Positions 43,850 to 55,900 are shown, counted from the stretch's first letter. The stretch is 64,000 nucleotides of DNA from Polaromonas sp047303325 (GCF_047303325.1 NZ_JBKBEX010000017.1:43206-107205); one strand, 5' to 3'. Translations and numbers: made by a program. Notes: generated from the letters alone by a model not told the origin.

Positions 43850-44252
43850 TGCGCTCCTCTCATTGACTTCTCTGACTCTGCCTGAAGCTAGTGAGATCTA
43901 GCTCCCATCTCCGTGATGGCCAACTAAAAGACTGGACTGTGTTCATCGGGCCTCAAAGTGCGGCCACGCTTTCCCTCATTCCGTTTAGCCCAACCGCACT
44001 ACTCAGCCACATACCGTGCAGACACGCGAGCTGGAAGATGTAGTCAACAGCGACTGTTGGGTCACTGCAAGAAGGCGCCAACATTTCCTTGAAAACGGAA
44101 ATATCCACCAGCAAAAATCACCCACCGATGGGACAAATCGGCTGATTTAGGCCAATTTCTCACCCAAAAAATATCGTTTTAGTCCCTAGAGTTAACTGCT
44201 CAACCGGCTGTCGGAATGCCGACCGTCCGAATATCTTGTAGCGGAGTAACCC
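43850..44252 (+). other. Intergenic region with repeat copy 2 upstream of the recombinase gene
   Basis: 403 bases without a supported gene. It contains the second repeat copy (43959-44132) and, just before the recombinase, CGGCTGTCGGAATGCCGACCG (44211 region), a potential hairpin, and GGAG 8-9 bases before the TTG start. Confidence 0.5.
43959..44132 (+). repeat. Diverged direct repeat, copy 2
   Basis: See copy 1 at 43154-43338; same orientation. The best-conserved block is TTGGGTCAC(C/T)GCAA. The pair brackets the HTH gene; one copy is upstream of the HTH gene and the other upstream of the recombinase gene, so both may be regulatory regions of common origin. Confidence 0.6.
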
Positions 44253-47200
44253 TTGGAACCTGACCCGAATAAGCTACCCATCGTCCAACAGGACGATCTG
44301 TTCTCCCAAAGTGCAGTAGATTGCGAACCGACCGCACACCCACCGGCATTTTCCCAGCCTCACCTAATTAAAGATGGCATGGGACTTCCGGAGGCCGCCC
44401 AAATAATCGCCTCGTCCGCGAATCTGTCGCTGGAAACTGCCACGGCCGCGCTTCGCACCGTCGGCTATGTCGATGAGATCCATGCTCTCAGAGAAGTCAT
44501 TGAACTGTTAGCGGGCATGAAAACGAGATTCAAGGCACTTGAGAAAGTTGTCACTCACCTCCCGGGAATATTCCAGGCATTCGATATCGTGGGCTCTCTT
44601 GACCCGACCGTTGCGGAGCCGAGCGTCTACAAAAAAAACTCCAGCATCCGGTGGAAATCCGCAAACTGGACAGCCGAAGGCAATTACCTTGAATGGATGT
44701 TTTTCTACTGTGCACCCCAGCAATTCGCTGAGCTCCTGGCAGACGATGCACCGTTGCGGCTGGATGTGTTGACCGTCTGGTGGTTTTACGGTTCTGCGGT
44801 GCGTTTATATGGTGACCAGATTCCGACATGGCGGGACCGGGACAGCTCTTTTGCGACACCGGACCTTGATATCGCTGCCGTAAAAAACCTCGGGGGGGAT
44901 ACTGGGCGCACGACCGCCGTCGAAGCTGGCGCCGTAGCTTCAGGCTACAAGAGCTGGCTTGCTGAGGTAGATCCACGCAACAGCCCCAGTGGTCATGGAG
45001 GGATCTACAGTGACGTCAAGCTGCCTCGAGCCATGGGGCGGCTAAGCGCCGTAGAGGAACTTGACGCCGAGCGGCTGAGTACCCTGGCTCCGCTCGTCGA
45101 ACAAACCCCCTTGCCCAGGCTGGGAGAGCTGGAACTGCTCAAATCCCACCACAATTTCCCCCGCCCTACCGAACTCGAAAGGCTAAGGGTATTCCTGCAA
45201 AACGGGAAAGAACCTCTTTCCCCTCTGTATCACGAGGCGAATCTGATCGCGATGGCTATTGTTTCGTGCAGAACCGTCGAAAACAATCTCCAGTGGCGGG
45301 TATATCAGAACCCTTCGAATGACCCACCGGCGGACCGAATCGAGTGGAGATTCGAAAGCCGCTCACCTATGGGAGGACGGCACCTCATTCCCGCATGGCA
45401 TAAGGCTGAGCACGGAGTGAGAGATGCACAGGCAATATGGTACCTCCCTCACAGCATTTCTCATTGGTTAAGAAGCCTGGATGTTGGGTTCGGAAGGCCG
45501 CGACTCGTAGATTTGCTTCCGCTATCCGAAAAAGATTGGCCGTCGCGCGCCTATCTGGCCCTGGCAAAGGAACTCGACTGCACGGTGGAGCGGGCCAGGC
45601 GCATTACCCGAGACTTACTTGCAAGACTCATTTACCACAAGACCGCGAATGCAGCAGTGGTGCATTTCTTTCGCTCTACCACCGGTGAGCAAATTGACCG
45701 CAGTGACCGTATTGCGTTAAGCCACTATGTGCCCCAAGGCGATGGCCGGGCCGTCAAGGAACATGCGGCGGCCTGTCGAAAGCTTCTCAGTGACACATTT
45801 CCGCCAGGCCCCCACGTGATGTCAACTCCCCTGGGCGCCCCACACTTGGCGCCCTCGGACATGATCTCAATTAGCAAGGGGCTTTTTCAGCACTACACCG
45901 ACGCAACTGGTGTGGTGGAAAAGCACAACCGGCTGGCGCACTTCATGCTCTTTGCCTGCGTCGCAGGGACCGGTCACCGACGTAGCTCGACCCCCTTCCC
46001 TTTCCCCTGGGATCTCCACATCTCTGAGAAGCTGGCCTTTATTGCCGACAAGCTGGTGACCGGCAGTGAGTGCCGCCTGGTCCCTCTGGCGCCTTCGCTG
46101 CTGTTGCTGCTCGACTTCTACGTCGACCATCTGAACACTCTCAGTTGCAGCAACGAGGTACATTCCGAAGTCCGCGACTATGCCCGCGCCATCGCTGCAT
46201 CCCTTCGCACCTCCAAAGCACCGCCCGACCAATGCTTGACGAATCCAGAAACGCCGACGTCAGGTGTATTCTTCGAAATCGCTGCGAACGGGCAGCGCGT
46301 CCTTGCTAAGCCTATTTCGACCCGCGCGCTGGATGACAGGATCGAGAAACTTACGTCATGCAAACGAACGGTCCAAAGGCTGCGCGCCGCAGCGGCCAGC
46401 TATCTCTGGGAAAGCGGACTCAGCGGAAGATCGGTCCAGACCTTCCTTGGGCATCAACCAGAAATGCACTCCTTCGGCCCGGGCTCTTCATGGTCTGTCA
46501 CAGCGTGGGCTGATGAGGTGTCTTGTCATCTGGAGCGCTACCTCATAGAAAGCGGGATCGGGATACGAGGGGCAACCCATCCGCCGAAACCACGATCACC
46601 TTCAGGCACGATTCCGGCGTTGCAGGTTTCGAGCCATTTCGGATACGAAGGCCGGTCGCGGGATAAGAAATGGGCCCAGCAGTCGGCGCGTGCCTTTATC
46701 GTGCAGGAACTCAACGAATACGTGCTGCGCCATGATGAGACTGAGATCACAGAAGAGATTTTCAATGCCATCCGGGCCAATGCGCAGGAGGCCCTGCGCT
46801 ATGACCCGGCCGCAGCGGATCAGGTTTCGGGCGAACTCAAAAAACAGCTGGCGAAACTGCGCAAGCAATTTGCAGCCCAAGTGACCGCCAAAGCCGCCTA
46901 TCTGGGCGCAACAACTCCAGGCCCTATGGGCATCGATTTTTCGCGGTTGTTCAGGAACGCATGCGTGTTTCGAGAACTGTGGGCCAAGAACGTCGCCACC
47001 CCTATCGGAGCGTCGCTCTTTGACCCTATCGAACGGCTTGCTCACCTCACGATTTCCCTGGTCGTTTTCGACGCCATTCTTGTTCCTCGGCACCTCGAAA
47101 GTCTTCTCGAGGACCTGGAAAGTGGAACTGAGTACTGCGATCAAGGCGCCAGCCTGCGCTGCCAGGTTCAGTCCGCAACGCACGACTACTACTTCAGCGC

Positions 47201-49616
47201 CAATGTAGGAATGACGTCAACGAGCTTGGTACTCGGAGCGCTCCGACTTCCGCCTCGAGAAAGCGGCCCGGAACTCTGGAAAGCGGTGAGCCAGCGCGTT
47301 GGCCTAATCCTGCGCAAACTGCTTGGGAACCGGGAGCATGCTGAATGGAGTGTGCAAAAACTCTGCACAGTATTCAAGCCCTATTGGTTGAGCCGGCTTC
47401 CTGGATCGATGTATTCGGTGGCCGCCGGCGATCACCGAGGGCCGGCCGCCGACGCACGCTCACATGCACATCTGCTTGGCGGTGCTCTCGGAATTGAAGT
47501 GGTCAAACCGTCCATTTCATCCAAACGCGCCGCCCCTCCTATTGCAAAGCCTCAGGCGCACAAAGATCTACAGCGCCTCTTCAGAGAGTCCAGGGGAATT
47601 TTGGAGAAGGGAGAGCGAACCAAAAGGAAGCAGCGCGCGGCTCTCCGCGCCGCCCTTACCTCGGAGTCGGCTCTTTCCCTGTCTCGGTGGCGATCAGAAA
47701 CCCAAATCGTTGACCTACTCCGTTCTTTCATCGGGTATCTCCTGGACAAGGGCGGCAAGCGCGTCAAGACACTGGCGTTTACGACGCTCGAGCGGTATTT
47801 CTCACTGATCGCCCAGGAGATGATTGCCCTGGCATGGGACATCGAGTTTGAATCCATCAGTGCCGAGGAGTTGACCGACCTTTTAAACGCGGTATCGGCG
47901 CGACTGAATGACAAGGCGGCCATGCCTGTTCTGAGGTATTTCACCGCACACTTACGTGACGAAGTAGACGCACCATTTTGCGGAGCTCAATGGTCAAACG
48001 CGTGGGAACCCATCCGCATCCGATCGACCCTTGTGTTTCCGCGTCACATCAGCAAGGCGGTCGCACTGCTTCAGGCTGAAGGCGATGAAGTAGCGCACCA
48101 GGCCGCAATTCTGACCGCGCTGATGCATGGCTACGGACTTCGCACAAAGGAAGGGCTCAATGCCCATGCGGCACTATTTGATGAGGTTCAGCCTGATGCC
48201 GTGCATGTGTACCACGGGCAGATCGCGGACCTTAAAACACGTAGCAGTCGGCGTTTTCAACCCTCCTCACTCAATCCAGAGTCGATTCAGAAGCTCGTAC
48301 GCCAGGCGGTCACGAACGCGCGATCATCACCGCATGACGGACAATTTCTTTTTGAGGACAGCACAGGGCTGGCATTGATCAGCCGGCCATATAAGTACAT
48401 CTCGAAAGCCGCAGAAGCTTTACGCACTGTGACGGGAGATCCGGGCATCGTGCCATATCATCTGCGGCACAGCTTCGCCACCGCCCTAGTCCTAGGCCTA
48501 TTCGCCGTTCATGTCCCCGCACTTCATGCGGTGACCGTTCGGATGCTGGGGAGCTCCTATGAAAAGCGGATTCGAGACATCCTGTTGGCGCCGTCTGACT
48601 GGCCCTTCCTTCTGGAGCGGGCGGCAGCCGTCCTGGGGCACGCCTCAATGACAACGCTGCTGAACACCTACTTCCACGGATCCAGCTTTGTCATTGAGGC
48701 ATCTTGCAATCGCTGGCAACCGCAGGGCCATTTGCCTGATGCGCGGCTGGGAGCCATGCTCGGCTGGGAACGCACCCGTGTCGTAAAACTGCGCTTGCGG
48801 CTGCCAACAGATGAGTCGAGGAAGCCGCAATGGCAAGATGTTGTGCGGCATCTCGTTCGACAGGCAATGCCCAAGGCCGATGAGAGTTCGATCCATTCTG
48901 AGGAGTCTCCACAGGACAATGCTTCAACTTCATGGGCCGTCCCCTGGGTGGCGATTTCTCGCATACTGCTTGAGCGTTTTCAGAGTGATTGTTCACTAGG
49001 AAGCGCTTCGGAATTTGCGATCCGGCAACTCAATGTTCCGCCTGATACCGCCACCCAGTTGATCACTGCTTACAGGAATCTTGTGGCACTCACGGAGATG
49101 GACGACTTCGAGCCACAGTCGTCCGAATTGCTTCTCCCGTTCTCCTCGCATTCGAAGGGCACTGTCCGGGGGCGACTGGAGCGAGACCGGTTCGTAGCCA
49201 GAGCGCAGGCTTGGTCAGAAAGCGATGCCACACACAAAGCATTGCTTGTAGCCTTCTTGAAACGTTGGGAAGCGCGCGTCGATGCCGTTAACCCGCGAGT
49301 CATCTGCACCAATCAGCAAGAGTTGGAAGATGCCATGGTGGTGCTCAAGAGTCTTGGGGCTTCGCCCAAGCAGCTTGGCCTGGAAATCCACGGCGATCCA
49401 GTCGACCGTTGGCTTAACCAGATGGCGCAAAGCTGGCCTCTTGCCAAGACCTCCAGGATTCGCGCCAGTCGAGGAAGCAAGAATATCCTGGTCAAGGAAG
49501 TGAGCATCTCAATTGCTCAGAGCACCGAGCAAGATTTACCCGATGGCAGGGATTTTCACAGGAGTCTCATTGCTGTCGCAGTGGCTTCGGCAGTTTTGGG
49601 AAGTGCGGGCAGCTAG
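44253..49616 (+). CDS. Giant site-specific tyrosine recombinase with two recombinase modules
   Basis: A 1787-residue protein from a TTG with GGAG upstream. The C-terminal module has a full set of tyrosine-recombinase residues: Arg I at R1297 in HGYGLRTKEGL, the PYHLRHSFAT box (R1405), the LGHASMTT box (H1463) and the nucleophile Y1473 in LLNTYFH. About 700 residues earlier there is a second, degenerate module: GTGHRRSSTPFP (Arg I-like), RLRAAAASYLWESG (R711) and TFLGHQPEM (H734), but no Tyr at the expected place. About 310 residues follow the catalytic domain. Usual integrases have 300-450 residues; large ones of this kind are unusual. It may strand-exchange at the LysR site. The N-terminal 300 residues are unrecognised. 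Confidence 0.8.
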   Translation: MEPDPNKLPIVQQDDLFSQSAVDCEPTAHPPAFSQPHLIKDGMGLPEAAQIIASSANLSLETATAALRTVGYVDEIHALREVIELLAGMKTRFKALEKVVTHLPGIFQAFDIVGSLDPTVAEPSVYKKNSSIRWKSANWTAEGNYLEWMFFYCAPQQFAELLADDAPLRLDVLTVWWFYGSAVRLYGDQIPTWRDRDSSFATPDLDIAAVKNLGGDTGRTTAVEAGAVASGYKSWLAEVDPRNSPSGHGGIYSDVKLPRAMGRLSAVEELDAERLSTLAPLVEQTPLPRLGELELLKSHHNFPRPTELERLRVFLQNGKEPLSPLYHEANLIAMAIVSCRTVENNLQWRVYQNPSNDPPADRIEWRFESRSPMGGRHLIPAWHKAEHGVRDAQAIWYLPHSISHWLRSLDVGFGRPRLVDLLPLSEKDWPSRAYLALAKELDCTVERARRITRDLLARLIYHKTANAAVVHFFRSTTGEQIDRSDRIALSHYVPQGDGRAVKEHAAACRKLLSDTFPPGPHVMSTPLGAPHLAPSDMISISKGLFQHYTDATGVVEKHNRLAHFMLFACVAGTGHRRSSTPFPFPWDLHISEKLAFIADKLVTGSECRLVPLAPSLLLLLDFYVDHLNTLSCSNEVHSEVRDYARAIAASLRTSKAPPDQCLTNPETPTSGVFFEIAANGQRVLAKPISTRALDDRIEKLTSCKRTVQRLRAAAASYLWESGLSGRSVQTFLGHQPEMHSFGPGSSWSVTAWADEVSCHLERYLIESGIGIRGATHPPKPRSPSGTIPALQVSSHFGYEGRSRDKKWAQQSARAFIVQELNEYVLRHDETEITEEIFNAIRANAQEALRYDPAAADQVSGELKKQLAKLRKQFAAQVTAKAAYLGATTPGPMGIDFSRLFRNACVFRELWAKNVATPIGASLFDPIERLAHLTISLVVFDAILVPRHLESLLEDLESGTEYCDQGASLRCQVQSATHDYYFSANVGMTSTSLVLGALRLPPRESGPELWKAVSQRVGLILRKLLGNREHAEWSVQKLCTVFKPYWLSRLPGSMYSVAAGDHRGPAADARSHAHLLGGALGIEVVKPSISSKRAAPPIAKPQAHKDLQRLFRESRGILEKGERTKRKQRAALRAALTSESALSLSRWRSETQIVDLLRSFIGYLLDKGGKRVKTLAFTTLERYFSLIAQEMIALAWDIEFESISAEELTDLLNAVSARLNDKAAMPVLRYFTAHLRDEVDAPFCGAQWSNAWEPIRIRSTLVFPRHISKAVALLQAEGDEVAHQAAILTALMHGYGLRTKEGLNAHAALFDEVQPDAVHVYHGQIADLKTRSSRRFQPSSLNPESIQKLVRQAVTNARSSPHDGQFLFEDSTGLALISRPYKYISKAAEALRTVTGDPGIVPYHLRHSFATALVLGLFAVHVPALHAVTVRMLGSSYEKRIRDILLAPSDWPFLLERAAAVLGHASMTTLLNTYFHGSSFVIEASCNRWQPQGHLPDARLGAMLGWERTRVVKLRLRLPTDESRKPQWQDVVRHLVRQAMPKADESSIHSEESPQDNASTSWAVPWVAISRILLERFQSDCSLGSASEFAIRQLNVPPDTATQLITAYRNLVALTEMDDFEPQSSELLLPFSSHSKGTVRGRLERDRFVARAQAWSESDATHKALLVAFLKRWEARVDAVNPRVICTNQQELEDAMVVLKSLGASPKQLGLEIHGDPVDRWLNQMAQSWPLAKTSRIRASRGSKNILVKEVSISIAQSTEQDLPDGRDFHRSLIAVAVASAVLGSAGS

Positions 49617-49921
49617 TTCTAGGCTAATACACCCAAAAGTTCAAGGCGCCCTAAGCCGATCGATACCGTATGTGCAGAGGTCAAGGTTGACATCGCCCAG
49701 TTCCGCGAAGCAATGCGGCGCACTCCATAGGGAAAGCGTGAACGTGCTAAGCGTCTATCCGAAGACTGGGACACTGCACGAGTCGATAAGCAACTGCTTT
49801 CACTATAGCAAGACCATCAACAGCCTCAGGTTAATGGCACACTCGTGAGAGCCTTCGCTTTGATAGGAGCTAGTCAGCCATTAATCCAAGTCCACATCGC
49901 AAGGGCCCCGAGCAAGACTTG
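49617..49921. other. Gap after the recombinase gene, possible decayed coding remnant
   Basis: Convergent to the RTX gene. A frame from about 49660 reads DTVCAEVKVDIAQFREAMRR, then a stop (TAG at 49727), then GKRERAKRLSEDWDTARVDK and a second stop. The composition is protein-like and resembles the remains of a gene broken by stops, but I cannot name a family. No terminator for either neighbour is evident. Confidence 0.3.
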
Positions 49922-52900
49922 CTATAGCAACCTCGGTGAAGAATCTTGAAGCGCGGTAGGTGTTTGAAGATTTTGATTTCCGCTACCAAACGATGAGCCA
50001 GTCAGCAAGGCCTGTGCAGGAGCCATAGATAAGTCGCTGAAACTTCCATTCTTCGCATACAGATATGCCAAATCACCACCAATGGCGGCGGTATCACTAC
50101 TACTAAGGTAGAAATCCAACAGCGACGACGACAAAGCCCAACTGCTCAGCGTGGGGTTGGCCGACCTTGCCTCGTCGAACCTCGTAACTAGTCCACCAAA
50201 ATTAAACTGCTCGATCTTCTTGTTGACCAACTGGTTAGTGGAACTGGAATCATAGTCGCTTGTACCTTCGATCACGATTTGCAGATTCGCAACGCTGCGG
50301 TTGTTGATGTTCGTGTACCAGTCTTTGAAGGTGATCTGTTCGCCCGTTCCGGTCCCCAGAATCAGATCATTGCTGCTCTTCGTAAACAGAAGGTCAGCGT
50401 AGGTTATTCCTTTGCCCAATGACAAAGTGTTGTCGTTGCCGGTACTGAGGTTGACGGTGTCCTGACCGTCACCGCGGTTAAATGCAATGATGTCCGCGCC
50501 AGTACTGGTGTTAATCACATCGTTCCCCACGCCACCGGCAATAAACTCGTTGCCGGTTCCGCCAGTAAGCGTGTCATTTCCGGCGCCGCCATCAAATAAG
50601 TTGTTGCCAACAGTGTCGGTGACAGTATCAGCGCCTGCGCCGCCCTGGAGGATATCGTTGCCCCCAGCACCATTGAGCGTGTTGTTGCCGCTGTTGCCAA
50701 GAATGACATTGTCGCTTGTATTGCCGGTACCGTTGATGGCCGCAGTACCTGTCAAGGTCAAGTTTTCAACGTTGGCTTGTAACAGCCAACTCACCGAACT
50801 CTGAACGGTGTCGGTACCTTCATTCGAATTTTCGGTCACCTGATTGTTGGCGTCACTCATCACATAGGTGTCGTTCCCGGTACCACCGTACAACTGATTT
50901 CCACTTCCAGCAGAGACGATAGTGTCATTACCGGACTCGCCATAAACTTCAGATGAGAACCCCGTAATATTGATAAGATCGTCTCCCGCGCCGCCATACA
51001 AAAAACTGTGGTCACCATCCACCACGGTAAGGACATCGTTTCCCGAGCCCCCATCCAAAGTGTTTCCATATCCAACGGTCCGGAGGATGTCGTCGCCCGC
51101 ACCGCCGTACAGCCCTGAGTCCCCCGAACTTCCTAGTGCAGTAATTGTGTCGTTACCTGCCTCACCGTCCATGATTTGCATCCAACCATCAGATGAGATC
51201 ACGTCATCACCGGCACCGCCATACTGGCGGTTGCCGTATCCACCAGCGACTGTCATGATGTCATTACCGTCACCACCGTAGGCATCACTTTCTTCTCCAC
51301 TACCCAAAATAGTGTCATCTCCTGCGTCGCCGAAAAGCGTATTCCGATAACCTGTATCGGTTATGGAGTCATTACCGCCTCCGCCGTGAACGACAAGGTG
51401 ACTTCCACTGACGTAAATTGTGTCTGCACCTGTAGTGCTGGCCAGAAAGATCTGATCCAACTGAGATGCGGTAAGAACCGTTCCGTCGGCAAATCGCAAT
51501 TTCTCAATGTAGTGACTGTTATTCGCCCAGTTCTCAATTGTGATTCGGTCCGAAGTCGTTGAGTTCTGCGGATTATTGATATTCAATAGAAGGTTTGAGC
51601 CCTCGCGACTTACCGTCACATCACTTGGCGCGATGCCTACTCCAAATATTATTTGGTCATCGCCACCGGCGAGACCGCCGAGAAGTACATCTATCGCGCT
51701 GAATCCATAGTCGTTGATAACGTCGTGTCCGTCACCCCGGTTAAAGATGTATGTATCGGCGCTGAATCCACTCACGATGCGGTCATCGCCCGCACCTCCC
51801 GTAAAAGTATTGCTATGGCCGCTTCCATCGCCAAAATACTGGTGATCACCTTGAATGACGTCATCGCCAACGCCGCCTTCAATTGTGTTGTTTGCTGTAT
51901 GGCTGAAGGTGATGTTGTCATTGCCATTCCCACCGCGCAACACATTCGTTCCTCCCCCCAGGTGGGTGATCACATCATCGCCTTCGCCACCATCTAGAAG
52001 ATCACTAGATCCGGACGAAATAATGACGTCGTTGCCATCACCACCAAAAGCGGAGATGGCAGGTCCATTTGCAATGATGGTGTCATCTCCCGCTTGACCA
52101 TCGACCCAGGTTGTATCAGACCAAGGCCTGATCACGTCCGAGCCGGAGGTACTCGTCACCGTTGCTTGGCCAAGTTGGGCCGCGCTAAGAATTGTTCCAT
52201 CAGCAAACAGCACCTGCTCAATACGGTAAAGGCTGTTGTTCCAGTTCTCTATTACGATCCTGTCAATTGAAGCAGGAGCGCTCGGATTGTTGATGCTCAG
52301 CACCAAGTTGTCACCTATGCGGGTGGCCTTTACATCTCCTACTGCAATGCCTGCACCAAACACAATCTTGTCAATGCCGACTGTTCCGCCTAGAGCACTG
52401 GCACCGTAGTCATTGATGGTGTCTTGACCATCACCCCTGTTAAAGAGGTAAGTATCCGAACTTGAGCCGCTGACGATCCTGTCGTTGCCCGTACCTCCCT
52501 CAAAGGTATTGGTGTAGGCCGCTGCCCCGTGGTCTTGCGAACCCGATTGAATGAGGTCGTTTCCGGTGCCACCTTGAATCGTGTTACTGGCGGAGTGGCT
52601 GAACGTGATGGTGTCGTTGCCGTCCCCACCGCGCAACGTATTTGTGCCACCGCCCTGGTCAACGATCGCGTCGTCGCCCGCGCCTCCATCAATGGTGTCG
52701 CTGCCACCACTGTCCGTGAGCGTGTTGTTGCCACTGTTTCCGCTGAGACGGTTGTCCAATGCATTGCCTGTGCCGTTCAGGTTGGCCGCTCCAGTAAGAA
52801 CGAGGTTTTCAACGTTGGCGCCCAGGGTGTAGTTCAGACTGGCAATAACGGTATCCCAGCCATCATTCGTTGCCTCAGTCACACTGTCACCAGCGTTATC

Positions 52901-55900
52901 AACAAAGTAAGTGTCATCGCCTGAACCACCGATCAGGCTATCAGCGCCTGCGCCCCCATCCAACGAGTCGTTCCCGGCGAAACCCAGCAGCAAATCGCGC
53001 CCAGAGGCTCCTACCAAAACATCGTTGCCGGCAGTACCGTTGAGAACATCGGCGATGTCTATCGACAGAGACGTCAATGTAAACGCCCCTGCGAGATCGG
53101 TCGCTTTAATAGTGATGTTCAAGACGCCGGAACTAGTGTTCGGAGGAATCCCCGACAAAGTTCTGAGATTTGAATCAAAAGTAAGCCAGGCCGGCAATGC
53201 AGCACCGCCCGTCAAAGTGGCGCTCAGGGTCAGCGCATCGCCTATATCCACGTCGGTAAACGTATTGGCGGGCAGCACATATACGAACATCTGGCTCTCA
53301 CTAGCCTGCTGAGCTGTCGGCGCGTTGACCAGAATCGGAGCGTCATTGGTATTGCTAACCACGACATTGAAGCTGGTTGCAATCGTTGCGCCAAAGCTGT
53401 CGGTAGCCATAACCTTGAGGCTCAGAATACCCACATCTGCGTTAACTGGTGTACCACTGAAGGTTCGGGTAGCCGCATTGAAACTGAGCCAACTCGGCAA
53501 AGCCGTTCCATCAGCTCGACATGCGCCGTAACTCATTGTGTCGCCGACCAACGCATCCGCGTCAGAAAACGTTCCCGCCGGCACCACAAAGGTCCATGTA
53601 CTGTCTTCATTGGCGTTTTGTAAGGGCACAGGCTCACTAACAATCGGGGCCAAGTTGGCCAATGCGGTGAGGTGAGACATGTCCCAGACTGTGCCATTGG
53701 CAAACTCGACGCGCTCGATACGTTTGCCGTGGGATGCGTCCCAGTCGATGCGAACCTGATCTGAGGAGCTGATGGAAAGAACTAGTTGGGTAGCCGTGCG
53801 AGACACGGTGACATCCGCTGCGGTAATATCGGCTCGCATGACCAGCGTGTCGATGTTGCCCACCGTTGTATCCACGTCGGTGATTGTGTCCCGACCATCT
53901 CCTCGTCCGTAGACATACAGATCGTTGCCCGATCCACCCAGCAAGGCATCATTCCCAAGGCCACCAATTAGCGTGTTATTGCCGCTGTTGCCGGTGAGCT
54001 GGTTGTTCAAAGCGTTGCCAGTCCCGCTCAGATTGGCGGCACCGGTAAGATTGAGATTTTCAACATTGGCACCCAGCGTGTAGTCCAAACTGGCAATCAC
54101 GGTATCAATGCCTTCATCTGCGAGCTCGCTCACGGCAGTACCGGTGACATCCATCAAATACGTGTCGTTACCGGCACCCCCATACAGATGGTTGTTACTC
54201 CCGGTCGCGGTCATAACGTCATTACCCGCATCACCGTACAAGTAGTTGTTATCACCCGCGGCCACCATAGTGTCGTTGCCGTCCCCGCCAGACGCGATAA
54301 CGCCCCCCGCACCGACAACGATGGTGTCGTCGCCCGCTAGGCCGTACGCCAGGATCGCATCTAACGATATGTTGATGACGTCCGCATTGGTGGTTCCGCT
54401 TGCCGCCGTCTGGTCAAGTTGAGCTGCGCTGAGAGTCGCACCATCGCCGAATTGAACTTGTTCAATTCGGTAAAGGCTGTTATTCCAGTTTTCCACCGTG
54501 ATGCAGTCCAACGCGGCGGGGTTGTTCGGATTGTTGATGCTCAGCACCAGGTTGGAACCCACGTGGCTTATCGTGACGTCCCCCACCGTGATGCCGGCAC
54601 CGAACACGATCCTGTCAATGCCGACTGTCCCGCCTAGAGCACTGGCACCGTAGTCATTGATGGTGTCTTGACCATCACCCCTGTTAAAGAGGTAAGTATC
54701 CGAACTTGAGCCGCTGACGATCCTGTCGTTGCCCGTACCTCCCTCAAAGGTATTGGTGTAGGCCGCTGCCCCGTGGTCTTGCGAACCCGATTGAATGAGG
54801 TCGTTTCCGGTGCCACCTTGAATCGTGTTACTGGCGGAGTGGCTGAACGTGATGGTGTCGTTGCCGTCCCCACCGCGCAACGCATTTGCGCCATCACCCT
54901 GGTCAACGATCACGTCGTCGCCCGCGCCTCCATCAATGGTGTCGCTGCCACCACTGTCCGTGAGCGTGTTGTTGCCACTGTTTCCGCTGAGACGGTTGTC
55001 CAATGCATTGCCTGTGCCGTTCAGGTTGGATGCTCCAGTGAGAACGAGATTTTCAGCATTGGCGCCAAGTGCGTAGTTCACGCTGGTGACGACGGTGTCG
55101 ACCCCTTCCGCCATATTTTCAACAACGGTATCGCCAGCATTGTCAACGTAATAAACGTCATCACCCGTGCCGCCAGCCATGGTATCGCTCCCCGCGCCAC
55201 CGTCCAGTACATCATTGCCGGCCGCGCCTGACAAGGTGTTGGACAAGCTGTTGCCCAGCAAGATATTGCCAAGGTTGTTGCCAGTCAATGTGGTGGCTGC
55301 CCCGAACAACGTCCCGTTTTCCACATTGGCCTCAAGCGCCAAGTTGACATTGGTATAGACGGTGTCAATGCCTGAATCGGCCTCCTCAAATACCGTATCA
55401 CCGGCGTTGTCGACATAGAAGGTATCGTTGCCTGCTCCACCCGACATGACATCGGCGCCTTGAGCACCGTCGATGATGTTGTCAGCGGAATTGCCTACCA
55501 GGATGTTGGAAACATCATTGCCGGTGGCATTGATATTGCCGGTGCCCGTGAGCGTGAGGTTCTCGAAGTTGCTGCCCAAGGTCCAGGAGACAGAGGACTC
55601 CACCTTGTCGATCCCTTCGTTGAAGTTTTCGTACGCGGTGTCGAGCTGGTCGTCCACCACATAGGTATCGCTTCCCGCTCCACCCAGCATGCTGTCGGCC
55701 TCGGCGCCTCCGTCCAGGCGGTTGCTGTCTGCATTGCCCACAAGGCGATTGCGCTGTGCATTGCCGGTAGCGTTGAGGTTGCCTGTACCGGTCAGAGTCA
55801 ACGCTTCGACGTTGTCGCTGAGGGTGTAGTTCACACTCGACTGAACACTGTCGTAGCCGCCACCGGGAAGCTCGTTGATCGTGTCACCCACGTTGTCGAC

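Larger units (their letters stand above)
43060..49900. mobile_element. Putative integrated element with giant tyrosine recombinase
   Basis: This block separates a truncated LysR gene from the secretion locus. It contains a small HTH gene, two diverged 180-bp repeats and a 5.4-kb recombinase gene. The left junction is inferred from the LysR break near 43060, which is next to GGGTTA/TAACCC (43064-43069, 43079-43084), a 6-bp inverted repeat with a 9-base spacer. The right end is not defined; no matching sequence was found by eye before 49921. No passenger genes other than these are visible. Confidence 0.55.

Noticed and set aside
44253..49616. Splitting of the giant recombinase gene into two genes
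   Set aside because: One frame is open for 1787 codons with no internal stop and no ribosome binding site with family start before the second module.
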